Assembly: GCA_001695595.3 (NCBI GenBank)
Contig: MBPM02000049.1
Location: forward strand, 372,001-436,000
Direction of reading: 5' to 3'
DNA from: Plasmopara viticola
Lineage: Eukaryota > Oomycota > Peronosporomycetes > Peronosporales > Peronosporaceae
DNA: 64,000 nt
Part shown: piece after piece, positions 11,925 to 22,257 of the stretch
How the letters are laid out: each line of letters starts with the position of its first letter
How positions within the stretch are numbered: the stretch's first letter is position 1
The notes under the pieces: model-generated
Told to the model about the DNA's origin: nothing
Seen by the model: the letters and a program-made list of their open reading frames with translations, nothing else
The model's database searches: none
Program-made: the position numbers and the translations under genes

Positions 11925-13767
11925 CTACCATTCGTCATTGTCGTCATCGCTGCTATCTGACTCGTACGCAATCACACTGCGACGTTCGAGGATACGTGCA
12001 ATTGAATTCGCAAACGGTGCATTCGTAGCACAGCACGTTGGCAAAGACGGACGAGGGCGCGACTCAGTGGGACGCAATTGCCGGCTTTGCTGTTGCAAGA
12101 TTTGCTCGAGCAAGGCTCGTTGAGGCACAGCCTGAGACTGTCGTTTGCTAACTGGACGCAACGCCGTTCCAAGCTTTATTTCATTGAAAAGTCCAGCTTG
12201 AGATGGTTGGGCTACCAAACGAGGTGAAGGGTGGTCAACGTCATTAACGTGGTCAAAGTCGTCGAAAGGTGGAGGGGGTGGGATATCTTCCTCAACTTCG
12301 TTCTGAGCGTCATAAAACGGATCCGACGTTTCCTCTTCCGTCCTTTCCAACGGAGGAGGTGGTGGTTGCACATGTTGAGTTGCAGGATCATAATAGTACG
12401 ACAACGTTTGATCCGGCAATTCCTCGGAATTCGCCACGTCCGGCAATGGAGGAGGTGGCGGAATTTCGCTCAAGACGTCATGTTCCAACTGCATGTCCAT
12501 TGTGATCTCATTGTCGTCCATTTCCTGCATGAAAGCACCTTGTAAACTCGAGGGGTTTGAAAGGGTTTCAACTGATGGCGTAGGGAACGGTTCGGTCGTC
12601 AACGTTGCATCATCGATCGAGTTTTCGAGTGGAGGCGGTGGAGGAAAAGAAGCGATTGGCTGCTGCAGATCCTCACTTCGCTGTGGAAGAAGCGAGCTTG
12701 GTACAAAACTCGAAGGCGCTTTCTTACGCAGCACTCGTCGATTAGGACTGCGACTACGTTGTGGCTGCTTTCTCAACTCCTTCCCCTCACCAGTACCATA
12801 GATCTCTTTCCACGACCGAATGCTTAAGAACGTCAGCTTTTGCTCGGTTTCATCACTACCTTTTCGATCGTTGATTGCGTCCGAATCCGTTGATTGTCGA
12901 TGGACATTGCGTATTTGTGGACGCTGCTGACCATGACGCCGATCTCGACGACGCTGCTCCTTCCCTTCCAGGATCCGGTGCTGTCGTGCTGTTTCATTCT
13001 TCAGCCACTCTTCCATGAAAAAGCCTGGATCACTGTATTTCTTCCGTGAAATTGAGTCAGCATTTCTATCGACACTGTTGAGAGAAGTCCTTGCAGAGCC
13101 ACCCTCTTGCTCAGAGTCGTAAAAACAATCCAACTACGCATCATAAAGTGGTTTTAGCTCCTATTCACCAAAAGGACCTTAAAATCGTACCATTTCGAGT
13201 GGAGGCAAGCTCTCGCAACGTGCGTAGGCCGCACGGATGGAAGCTGGACGATCTTGGATTGAAGAGACTGAGGCACTTGCCACTGAATTCTCCTCAATCA
13301 TCAAAGGGAGCGCTGAAAGGAGCTCCTCCATCGCCTTTTCTTCTCGAGTTTCATGCAGTTGACACGCGACGATTTGGGCCAGAACATCCACGCGATTGTG
13401 CAACTGTGCCATTCGATCCTGCACCTCGATCGTTTCATGCTGAAGGTCTTGAAAAATCTCGCACGCAAATTCAGCTACTTGAGCTGGAGAACGAGAAAAT
13501 GAGGCAGCAACGTAAGATTAAAACACACGATTGATAAAAAATTACAGGCACTCGACCAATTTGACCCAACACTCCCGTAAGGCTACAAACACGACACCTG
13601 ACGGTAAGTTCCGTGGAATTTCTGTGCTTTATTGCCTTTTGTCACCTTATGATGCGGGCTTGGCGTAAAAGATCTTGAGGTGATTGTCCTTGCGCTTGTA
13701 AATCGGTTGATGCGTAGCTACCGAGGTCGCTCTGCGCTTTAATTGATGGCACAGCTCGGGTGATCAT
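11925..13767 (-). CDS. WAVE/SCAR-family Arp2/3 activator
   Basis: Predicted 554-residue homologue of WAVE/SCAR, the nucleation-promoting factor that relays Rac signals to the Arp2/3 complex. Four exons fit phase exactly: 13646-13767, 13557-13597, 13191-13483 and 11925-13133, with introns of 48, 73 and 57 nt. The joined N-terminus gives a SCAR homology domain: it starts MITRAVPSIKA, and GVLGQIAQVAEFACEIFQDL spans exons 2-3. A coiled segment, then Ser/Arg-rich and several PPPPP tracts follow. A WH2 actin-binding motif (LFNEIKLG) starts at about residue 467. A central helix (SIARILERR, near 528) and an acidic tail ending in DEW with terminal Trp complete a full VCA module. The start was set by similarity to SCAR N-termini. 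The WAVE ATG is 86 bp downstream of the CYB5D1 stop. Confidence 0.9.
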
Positions 13768-13853
13768 GAGGCTCAAAAAGGATATTCTTACGCCTCTTGG
13801 CAATGATGCACCTCGTGTTTGTATTCATTGTTACGAGTTATCAAATGACAAGT

Positions 13854-14745
13854 TTACAGGACGGTCAGGTCATCGTTAAAGTAGAGATGCACAATAGGTT
13901 TATAGAGGTGCTCGTCCATGTCAAAGTGTTCCAACACTAGCGAGTCGTCTGGAATGCCGTTTTCCTCTAGCGTAAAGTGCATCGTTAACGGCACAAAATC
14001 ATCGTCTTGGAGATATTTCCACGTGTAGCTCGTCGCATGCGCATTGTAGGAAAGATAGCGCGTCTGAATCTCGTCAATCGTTTCTTCGCAGCACACTTCG
14101 AGCGCGTGTTGGTGCTGCGTAAGCATGTTGACAATCTCGAGCCCACGCACTTTCTTCGTCAATCGTCCCACAATGTAGTTGGCATCCCGCCACCATGGTA
14201 CCACATCGGTACACCATAAAGTCGTTGGATTCGGTGGAGGCACGTGAAGAAAGGGGCCGTAAGGCACGAATGGCATTGAAACATGGCATTTTGGATCGAC
14301 GTGGTATTTAATCTACAGCAACATGAATCGTTCACGATTCAAGAGCGATTAAAAATGAGCTTGATTACCTACGTCGTCTGTGTGTACGTCAAACCAGTGG
14401 GAAATGTCCTCACCAGCGTGCTGGATAAGCGGCTCGACCAAGATACCTGATTCACGGAACGAAAGTTGAAATTTTCAAAGGGAGATCGTTGACAGTTTTC
14501 TTCTTACCTGGGTTTTGTTGTATCAATGGAGAGAGGTTGAAGACGCGATGATGGAGAGAGACCCAACAATCCTTGTTGAAAGCGACAAATCACAAGAAGT
14601 GAGGAGGTCAAAGGCGTGGAGAAGTGTCAATAGCACGAAAGATTGGCACCGTGGCTTGGTTGTGAACCGCCACCTCGCGTGGCGTGTAATAGTGAGGCCG
14701 TATCGATGTTTCGAGGTGCGACTTGGCATCTTCCTTCTCCGTCAT
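13854..14745 (-). CDS. cytochrome b5 domain-containing protein 1 (CYB5D1) homologue
   Basis: Predicted 230-residue homologue of CYB5D1, a small heme-binding-type protein linked in other eukaryotes to cilia and flagella. Four exons: 14650-14745, 14508-14571, 14373-14446 and 13854-14312, with introns of 60 to 78 nt, all in phase. The b5-type core covers about residues 20-85: YYTPREVAVHN, then WVSLHHRVFNLSPLI, then HAGEDISHWFD; the His of HAGEDISHWF is a candidate heme ligand. The C-terminal half holds the CYB5D1-specific region: PWWRDANYIVGRLT, then LEVCCEETIDEI, then a terminal HLYFNDDLTVL, which resembles a ubiquitin-like fold. Length agrees with animal CYB5D1 (about 228). A ciliary role fits an organism with flagellated spores but is inference. 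Confidence 0.92.
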
Positions 14746-15391
14746 GGTGGATTGGAGGTAATGCGTGTGTTGCTGCTATCTTTACGACCGCCACGAAACG
14801 ACGCTTACGATATTTAGACTAGGTTGTTGGCGCAAAACTTCATTGCAAATCAAGTTGTGGGTAGATCTTGGAGCTCAAACGAAAGCCACGCTAACTATTC
14901 TACTAGTACCGACACCAAGAGCAGGACAGCGGGATTTACGCATCGATCTATTTAACTGTTCGCTGTAAAACAAAGACTCGTGGTGGTGACCAGAGTATGT
15001 TAGCCTTAATATATAAAACAAGGTTACTGAACACTAAATTACTGTAGCAACTGTTAAAACACGATGGTAAAACCATTGGAGCAGGTTTGAGTGCGAACTA
15101 AAAGTGTCTTGCCGACGACGCTGGATTCGTTGATAACGTCAACGAAGGACACTTGGAACGGTGGTTTTTCGGGCCTCTCAACGATGGCACAGACAAGATA
15201 CATTAGATTGTCAAGAGCGAAAGAATCTGTACATTGGTCGCGGTTAAGGTATGCTGAAAGCCAGCACCTAAAAATTACTCGTCTAATCTGATGGGTTTAT
15301 GAATTCTACTTCACATGCGAAAACCTAACACAATCTGTCATAAAAGTGGCATAACTATGCTTTCTGTTGCTTGTCATATTCTTCTACACTT
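14746..15391. promoter_or_regulatory. divergent intergenic region
   Basis: About 650 bp between the minus-strand CYB5D1 start and the plus-strand OB-fold gene start. It probably carries both promoters. Only short frames are present and I see no clear core-promoter element. Confidence 0.35.
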
Positions 15392-17886
15392 ATGTTGCGC
15401 ATCACATTCTGCTCCCGTGTGAGCCAATCACAAATGGAGTTGCTTAATGCTATTGAAGAGTTCGAGCAGCCAACGAGCATTGGTCTCGAGCGCGATGCAG
15501 ACTATGTGGAGCTTCAAGTGCTATTCGTCCAGCAGCAACTGCGCAATTTCTGGCAACGAAAGTACGGCAATGACGCAATGATCCCGCGTGTTCCATTTTA
15601 TTGGGTCTTCTCGGGACTATTGCGGCTTCTCGAGGAGTATCCAGACGGTCTTACTGAAGCAGTGGTCGTCACAGAGCTGGCTAAATTATTTGAACGAAAG
15701 GTAGCTCAAGATTCGGAAAAGGTTCTTAAAACAGGGAGGAAGAAGAGAAAGATACGTGATGAGGAGGATGTAGAAGAGTTGCTCGCAGAAGAAGAAGAGG
15801 GTTTGTCGGCCAAAGTCATAGGCTATGGAGACCACCGCGTGACTTTAGAAATAAAACAGGCTCACGATCTCGTCGCTCACATGTAAGTTGCCATTTCTAT
15901 AGAAAGTGGCTTGAATGGGTATTTATCTTGTATACAGGTATTTGCACCAGCGATACCGCCATTGTGTCGATTTTTTGCATCATAACTTACACTATGATCA
16001 GTAAGTTAATGATTGACGAAAAGATGAATAATACTCATTTATATCGATCTAGGACATCGTACCCATTTCAGATCGCACGTGAGGTTACGTTCACAAAGGC
16101 CAAATTACTGGAAAGAAAGGAGGTGAACATGACAAGGGATACTACAAATGATAACCAAGTTCTGGTTACACTCTTGCCGACTCCATTTCTAGTGCCCCGA
16201 CTGGAGACGTCGTGGCCACTGGATCAAAAATTACTGGCCGACGCAATGGAGTTAACTCGAGCTGATCAAGTGATTACTCAAGCTCAAGCCCCTGCAGTGA
16301 TGCAGCAATTGATACTCAAGGCAAAAGTACTTGACATCAGTGCCATTCGTTCCTGTCAGACGCCACTGTATCTCCACCGACAGGTGATTTTACTAGGTGA
16401 AGTTGACGAATCTTTGAAGCAAAAAGTCCACTTGCTGGTTCTCTGGGACGACCAAGTCGCTCTCAGTCAATTGTTTCGAATCGGAGATACGCTAGTGCTT
16501 TTCCATCCTTTTGTGCACGTCTGTGACGAGTCCGAAGTGGAGATGCAAGCCATTTTAGCCGACTATGCGTCGCTCGAGCGACTTGGTTACTACTTGGAAT
16601 ACGGGAGTGCGACCGTTTTGTTTGCCCAACCCCGTCAAGTTGCCGCTTCCCTCCAGATGGCACCAATTGCGCAAAGCCACTGTGAGCTCGAACGACCATA
16701 TAGACAATTCAAGGAGATTCCATCGGGATGGCGCACCTTTTCGCTCTACGCACATGTCCGACGTATCCAAGTGTCGCACGGCCTTCCACTCCTTGCCGCG
16801 TTCTTTTCCGCGTATTACGATCCAAAAATGAACCAGTCAAAGGACGGCACTTTGGCCAGGCCGCCATGCAATCGTTTTATTGTAGACAAGTATTCGCTGG
16901 TTGTCAAGCTCGAAGTCTACCTTGCGTCAGCATCGAACCAGGTATTGACAATCGAAGTCACGGGCGAAATGGCAAAGAAAGCCTTACGTCTTTTTCCAGG
17001 ACAGAGCGTGTTCTTGGACGGCCTCGTCGCCATCGATATGGCATCCAAAGCCATCCAACACTATCGTCACTTGCCGACAAACCCTCCGCCACCAACTTGT
17101 CGAGCGTTTGCGTTTCCAACGCAAGCCTACACTAAATCGCCATCTTCCAGTCTCGTCGCGTTATGTTCCGATTGGGAGAAGATTTTCGGCCACCAATCGC
17201 TCTTCCCCACTCGGTCCAAGTTGACGATCGTCAATACGACGTTAGGTCTTTTCAAGACGGAGTTGCATCGATCGATAGAAATGTGGACGACAACACCAGC
17301 GCCTCCGTTGGCAATCGTCGAAATGACTATTGGAGCGGGAGGGTGGTTGATCCCTAGCTCGAAGGGCTGGCGTCTGGATGTCAGCTGTGCAAAGGGACTG
17401 GCCACAACGTACGTGCATCAAGCGTGCTTTCGGCCTTTGAAACTGATGCCAAGGGATCCAGCACGTGCCAAGTTGCCCAAGTGGCATTGTTCGTTTTGCC
17501 ACGAGATGTTTGTTGGAGTAAAAGATACGCTTCACACGTATCGTGAAGTCGCCGTCGTGTTGGAAACTGGCCACTCGTTTACATCTCCGGTATTTGCCGT
17601 GTGTCAAGGGGATGTAATCGAAACGCTGCTGCAATGCTCGTCAATGGATTATATGCAACTCCCTCTACAAGAAAAACGCCGGACGCTTGCACGCATGATG
17701 GGCCAGACATTCCGCCTTGTGCTCTCTCGCTGTGAACCACGCCACGTTTCGATGCCACCGTCATTAGTGTCAGAGTTGTCTTTACAAACGGAGTCGTCCG
17801 TATTGATGCACGTGCGTATGGACATGGTCGAGCCTCTCAATGCGTTCAAAGCTGCTCACCGCTTGCTTGCAGCCTTGAAACAGTGA
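15392..17886 (+). CDS. multi-OB-fold protein with CxxC motif, RPA70/shieldin-2-like
   Basis: Predicted 795-residue protein from three exons (15392-15882, 15938-16000, 16053-17886) joined in phase by short GT-AG introns. The second intron starts GTAAGT and ends CTAG. The first 165 residues are helical and charged, with a KKRK cluster near 130, and are not recognised. The rest alternates beta-rich segments suggestive of tandem OB folds: HRQVILLGEVDES, then LFRIGDTLVLFHP; later LTIEVTGEMAKKALRLFPGQSVFLDG. Near residue 660 is a KWHCSFCHEMF motif, a partial zinc-ribbon as in the last OB fold of RPA70, followed by a beta-rich C-terminus. This arrangement suggests single-strand DNA binding, comparable to RPA-like, RADX, SPIDR or shieldin-2 proteins. 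No specific orthology can be shown. An alternative ATG lies at 15434. Confidence 0.7.
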
Positions 17887-17996
17887 CATGTCGCCCTTTT
17901 CGTGTTAATTCAGTAGATCAAGGAGAATCAGATTACACCGGTCTTTACATTTCTATACCGGTAACCTCGCTCAAATACAAGCCTTTTTCCTCTCCC

Positions 17997-18013
17997 CCTC
18001 ATTTATCATTTTT
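17997..18013 (+). promoter_or_regulatory. oomycete-type Inr plus flanking promoter motif
   Basis: CTCATTTATCATTTTT closely resembles the oomycete initiator/FPR consensus (GCTCATTYYNCAWTTT), with one mismatch in the YYN part. It ends about 14 bp before the ATG at 18027, the usual short distance in oomycetes. It supports that ATG over the longer open frame, and supports the oomycete assignment. Confidence 0.6.
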
Positions 18014-18026
18014 AACGTACACGCCC

Positions 18027-20771
18027 ATGGCGTCTCCGTCGCTGCCGCTCATGGTCTCTACTCGCCGTCACCAGCAGCACAACGCTCTGCGTACGATTCT
18101 CATGCGTCGATCCATACGAGTGTGGGCGTCCAAGTCGTCTCAGGAGCGGAGCGCTCTGGCCGAACGTCTGCTCCAGCTCTTCTCGAGCGGGGCTTCGTCT
18201 ACGACGGTCTCGAGTGCAGCCAATCTCGCGCAGAGACCCATCACACGTCGTCCAGGCGTCGAAGAAGTCAAGCAATGCATTCTTTCGAGTGTCTACCCAT
18301 GTATCCCGCCTCAATGCGACACGCTTCGTAGTGAGCTGTGGCAGGTCCTCCTCAACGTCTACAAGCGGCACCAGCACGGGTCAGCCGCCCAAGAATTTGA
18401 TCGCATGCTTCAACGACTCGGCAAGCTTCCTCGAGACGCGCTGCTTGTGGACGAGTGTGCAGACGTGGCCGCCATTCTCGAGCCAATCGATCGTCAGGCC
18501 CGCGAGCGCGTCCAGCAAGAAGTCGAAGTCTTGCTCATGTGGTTCCTCACGACGAAAAGTGTGGCCTACTCAACGGGCATGGCGCGTGTGGTTGCGCCCT
18601 TTTTTTTACTTAAAATGCCGTTACCGACGATCTACGACTGCTTTTACCAGTATTGTGCCCATTTCATGCCCCATTTTGTCGTTGCTGACACGTTGTTCGC
18701 CGACACGCCTCCTTTTTCATCGAGTGGCAATGGAGACCAGTCGAGTAATCGAGGGAGTTACACTAGTGTCGACGACGCCTCGTATGGGGCCAAAGGGGCG
18801 TATGAACGATCGAGCTCGCTCTCGTCGACGTCGTCGCAGGTCGAGGAGAGTAAACGCCATGTCGAGGAACAAGACGCGCAGTCGTTGCGACGCGTACGGC
18901 AACAATTGGTCGAGCAGTTGCTGAGTTACCATGCCCCGCACCTTGCCCATTGTTTGAACCAATGGTGTGGCAACGAGTGGAGTGTTGCCGGCAAGTTGTT
19001 TGCGGCCGACTTTATCTTGGGCCACGTCTACCACGTCGTCCCCCCGGGCGCGTTTGTATACGTCATGGACCAATACTTGCTCACGAGTGACCCATTATTT
19101 GGGCTCTTTCTCGTCATTGCGGCGTTGATGCAACGGGAAGAGATTTTGACCAATTGCAGCTCGACGGACCAAGTCCAGGACCAGATTCGTGCAACATTTG
19201 ACTTGCCGGCGTTTGCTGATGCGGAAAATGTCCGCTACCTCTGTCTCGCAGCTTCTCGTCTTCGTAGTAAGACGCCCAAGACGTACAAGTGCTCGCAACC
19301 GGAAGGCTTGACTCATTTTCGGTGCTCGTCGCGTCAAGCCAGTGACATTGCGTTCAGTCCAAGCGTTTTGACCTCGAAAAAGGTTCGAACGCAGTCTGGA
19401 AACAATAGTTTTAGTGGGTCTAATCCGACTGCCTCGAGTTCGGAGCGGAAATTAACGGCCGAAGCTGCCGTCGATATGTCGCAATGGGTCATGAAAGAAT
19501 CGCGATCGATTGCTGGCAAGATCTTTTGGTACCATACGCAAACGGGCAAGACGCAGTGGGAACACCCGGCTGATAAACATGACCCTCCTTCGGCATACTT
19601 TGCTCTTCCTGTGAGTGTCGACGAAGTCGGAGCGCAACTTATGGGTAGTGGCGACAAGCCAGAAGGGCCACAAAGTGGCGGAGTCAATAGTCTACGCTTT
19701 TTTGTCGTGGACTGTCGAGGGTTGCGAAGCTCGGATGATGTGAAGAGTGGTCGCATCCCAGTTGCCTATACTCTGGATCCCTCTGTCTTTGACTCGCCCG
19801 AGTTGATTGCCAAGAGCATGGAAGCGCTAGATCCCATGCGATCTCAAGTGCATGTCGTGTTGGTGGGTCATGGAGTCGGCATTCCACCAGAACTTGTCAC
19901 GTCGGAAGATGTCAAGACGAGCATTCGCGATGCTGTTCGCTTGGACGTCGACTGTTTGAACCAGGCAGCGCTGTTTTTTCAAAAGCGGAACTTTCGTTTT
20001 GTGAGTACACTGGATGGCGGCTACTCATCGTGGCATGCATTCATGCGGGATCGTGCAGGATCGTCTCCATCGGAGCTCTTGAACCACGTTGCTGCCGAGT
20101 GTGTCTACTGTCGATACGATACTATCTTACTTACGGGCGTGGATCCGACCAAGAAAAAGTCTAAGCCAAAATGGCGCCGCAAAAAGACCATGCCGAAGAC
20201 TACGTCCATGCCTGTGAATGGTGGAGAGGGGGATGCAAGTATTGTCTCAACTAGCGACGTGAGTCGCGACAGTAGTCTCAGCACAGACAGTCGTGGGGGT
20301 TCTCGGCGCCAAAAACTGTCAATTTCGCGCAAATCGATCTCGTCCATGAGAAGTAAGTTGCCGGAGGTTTCGATGCCAAAGAAATGGAATTGGAGGCGAC
20401 GGTCGTCGGGATCGGCGAGCACGGATCTTCACAATGATAGCGGATCGTCGTCTGAGACGGCGACGGCGGAAGATGGTGGCAGTGATCATGGATCCTCAAC
20501 GGACGAGCATGAAGAAAAGAGCGACGAGGCCACGCACGAGATGCTGCGTGCTGCTTTGGAAGACCCTGAAGACGGCTTGGATGTGGATGAAGCGAAGGAC
20601 ACGAACTTTGTAGGAGTTTTTACGATTGACTATAGTGAAGACGAAGACGAGGACAATAGGGATGCATTGAAGACTAAGAGTCTCGAGACAGCGAAGCACG
20701 GTGAACATTCGAAGGTTTCATTGATCGAAGCTATCGTTGGAGACGACGCGGAGCCGACAGCGTCAGCTTGA
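18027..20771 (+). CDS. TBC1D23-like protein: TBC, inserted WW, rhodanese
   Basis: Predicted 914-residue single-exon protein. An N-terminal TBC domain (about residues 60-395) is interrupted by a Ser-rich loop near 235-290. A WW domain (WVMKESRS to WEHPAD, about 486-516) carries both Trp residues and FWYH. A rhodanese-like domain spans about 554-675 (FFVVDCRG to DGGYSSWHAF), and its active-site Cys appears absent. A low-complexity Ser/Lys-rich and then acidic tail ends the protein. TBC-rhodanese order is that of TBC1D23, an endosome-to-Golgi vesicle adaptor that links golgins to the WASH complex in animals. The usual GAP glutamine finger is replaced by YSTGM and no arginine finger is seen, so it is probably not a GAP. 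The WW domain is not part of animal TBC1D23. The frame is open upstream to the previous stop at 17886, but the Inr motif favours 18027. Confidence 0.85.
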   Translation: MASPSLPLMVSTRRHQQHNALRTILMRRSIRVWASKSSQERSALAERLLQLFSSGASSTTVSSAANLAQRPITRRPGVEEVKQCILSSVYPCIPPQCDTLRSELWQVLLNVYKRHQHGSAAQEFDRMLQRLGKLPRDALLVDECADVAAILEPIDRQARERVQQEVEVLLMWFLTTKSVAYSTGMARVVAPFFLLKMPLPTIYDCFYQYCAHFMPHFVVADTLFADTPPFSSSGNGDQSSNRGSYTSVDDASYGAKGAYERSSSLSSTSSQVEESKRHVEEQDAQSLRRVRQQLVEQLLSYHAPHLAHCLNQWCGNEWSVAGKLFAADFILGHVYHVVPPGAFVYVMDQYLLTSDPLFGLFLVIAALMQREEILTNCSSTDQVQDQIRATFDLPAFADAENVRYLCLAASRLRSKTPKTYKCSQPEGLTHFRCSSRQASDIAFSPSVLTSKKVRTQSGNNSFSGSNPTASSSERKLTAEAAVDMSQWVMKESRSIAGKIFWYHTQTGKTQWEHPADKHDPPSAYFALPVSVDEVGAQLMGSGDKPEGPQSGGVNSLRFFVVDCRGLRSSDDVKSGRIPVAYTLDPSVFDSPELIAKSMEALDPMRSQVHVVLVGHGVGIPPELVTSEDVKTSIRDAVRLDVDCLNQAALFFQKRNFRFVSTLDGGYSSWHAFMRDRAGSSPSELLNHVAAECVYCRYDTILLTGVDPTKKKSKPKWRRKKTMPKTTSMPVNGGEGDASIVSTSDVSRDSSLSTDSRGGSRRQKLSISRKSISSMRSKLPEVSMPKKWNWRRRSSGSASTDLHNDSGSSSETATAEDGGSDHGSSTDEHEEKSDEATHEMLRAALEDPEDGLDVDEAKDTNFVGVFTIDYSEDEDEDNRDALKTKSLETAKHGEHSKVSLIEAIVGDDAEPTASA

Positions 20772-20968
20772 GCGAGGAAGGCGATGATAGTATACTTACG
20801 AATAAAATGCAAATTTTGGGTGGACACGGTGTTTGGGTTGACCAATTTAAAGCGATTCGGAGTCTACTTGTCGACATTTGGTAGTCAAACGCGAGCCGAC
20901 AGCGTCAGCTTGAGCGGGAAGGCGATGATAGTATACTTACGAATAAAATGCAAATTTTGGGTGGACAC
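20751..20968. repeat. direct repeat pair duplicating the 3' end of the TBC1D23-like gene
   Basis: 20751-20827 and 20893-20968 are almost identical (about 76 bp; one base differs in length, GCGAGGAAG against GCGGGAAG). The first copy contains the last codons and stop of the TBC1D23-like gene; the second lies in the 3' flank. Each carries AATAAAATGC, a possible polyadenylation signal, so the duplication may provide two alternative poly(A) sites. The unique spacer is about 65 bp. Confidence 0.85.
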
Positions 20969-21126
20969 ACAATAATCACTAAAATGATACGTTACTATTT
21001 TACATATGCTCCCACCAAAGTATGCCCCTTTTGGCATGTTCTTATTGTGGAAGGACTATACCGTCATGCATGCACAATAATCACTAAAATGAATCGTTAC
21101 GTATTTTACATATGCTCCCACCAAAG
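20967..21126. repeat. second direct repeat pair, about 53 bp
   Basis: 20967-21020 and 21073-21126 share CACAATAATCACTAAAATG, then CGTTAC, then TTTTACATATGCTCCCACCAAAG, with small indels. The pair directly abuts the preceding duplication. Together they look like stepwise tandem duplications in the 3' flank of the TBC1D23-like gene. Confidence 0.8.
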
Positions 21127-21341
21127 AATCTCGATTCGTTTTATTCTTGTCAAGAAGCAGATAGACCAAAATATTAGTACTAATCTTCAATGCATGAGCA
21201 CCGTCTGTCCGTATTTTGCATCTCATTTCATAATTTATGTGGACTACATTCCCGTCTTTGACTTGTATACTGCCCCAACAAAATCAGCAATTAATGTATT
21301 CATAGAATACCCGCAGGACCGAGCCTTTCCACGCTATTGTC

Positions 21342-22257
21342 ATGACTGCCGTGTGCGAGAGTCTTCTGGCCAAGCTGGATGAGCTCATGGACTTCCTTTG
21401 CTTTGCCAAACTCCCCACTACTGAGTTCTCTGGTGTTGTACGCACACATTCGCCACGTACTTGTACCCAAGCCGATATTGAGTCGTTTCCTTACACTTCG
21501 TGTGATGTCATTAGGTCACATTTCTGTTCCGAGGCTCCTCAAGTACCAAGGACGACATTGCGTGCATACGGACAATCGATATGCGTCAAGGTGAGTCCTG
21601 ATTACTTCTCTGAGCGAAAAGCGCTCACATGGTCTTGGCATTGATGCAGGTTTAGAGGTAGAGAATACTACGCTGCACCCTCAAGACCCTTACTTGCCCG
21701 AGGTCGCAGTGGTACACGTAAGTCTCGCCGATTTCTTATACATGTATTCAGGCGAAGCAACGACCAGTGAAATCGCTGGGATGGTCTTGTCGGGTCGAGT
21801 GGCCGTGCCTTGGAATAGTTACGGCAAGTTGAAGGCGTTTGCCGAATGTTTTGATTTTTCGACGGAAAAGTGGGAGGCGTACTACGCCGATACTAAAGCT
21901 CGTTGTGTCGAGGTAAAGCACGTTGAGTGCAAGCAGGCGTGTTGTTTGCAGAGCAAGAAGGAGGATATTGACGCGAATTGGCTGATGGTCTCGGACGCAA
22001 CGACCACGAGTGGAGGGGGCGAGTGGGAAGTGGTGTACGACTTGCAGTGTCTTAGTGTTGCCAACGAACAACGCGAGGAGATGGAAAAAGCGTTTGCTTT
22101 TACGCCACTAGAAGAGTGGTTGGCGAAATTGTGGCATGGCCCGCAAAGTCGAGCAGGAGACGAACGACCTGCGAGAACGCTGAATTTCAACGTGATCAAC
22201 TCACTGAGTGATCTCAAGTCGATGGCAGGGCGATTCTTCGTGTCACTGGAAGCGTAA
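21342..22257 (+). CDS. SCP2 sterol-carrier-domain protein
   Basis: Predicted 259-residue protein from three exons: 21342-21437, 21515-21590 and 21650-22257. The second intron has a canonical GTGAGT donor and a CAG acceptor. The first donor (GTACGC at 21438) was chosen to join SGV to VTFLFRG, a typical SCP2 beta-strand, and is less certain. The SCP2-like domain covers about residues 28-125 (VTFLFRG, VHVSLADFLYMYSGEATTSE, AGMVLSGRVAV, LKAFAECFDFS). A C-terminal extension of about 130 residues is unrecognised and Cys-rich at KHVECKQACC. SCP2 domains bind lipids or sterols in a hydrophobic tunnel; oomycetes scavenge sterols, which makes this plausible, but no peroxisomal targeting signal is present at the C-terminus. 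Confidence 0.75.

Noticed and set aside
13091..13534. 147-codon plus-strand frame
   Set aside because: It is antisense to the WAVE exons that encode the SCAR homology domain.
13664..13760. Minus-strand frame ending KRKDNHLKIFYAKPAS as a small ribosomal-type protein
   Set aside because: The same bases in another frame encode WAVE exon 1, which joins in phase to the SCAR domain.
17883..18026. N-terminal extension of the TBC1D23-like protein to overlap the previous gene
   Set aside because: The promoter-like Inr motif at 17997-18013 falls inside it and the extra residues are not TBC-like; the ATG at 18027 is preferred.
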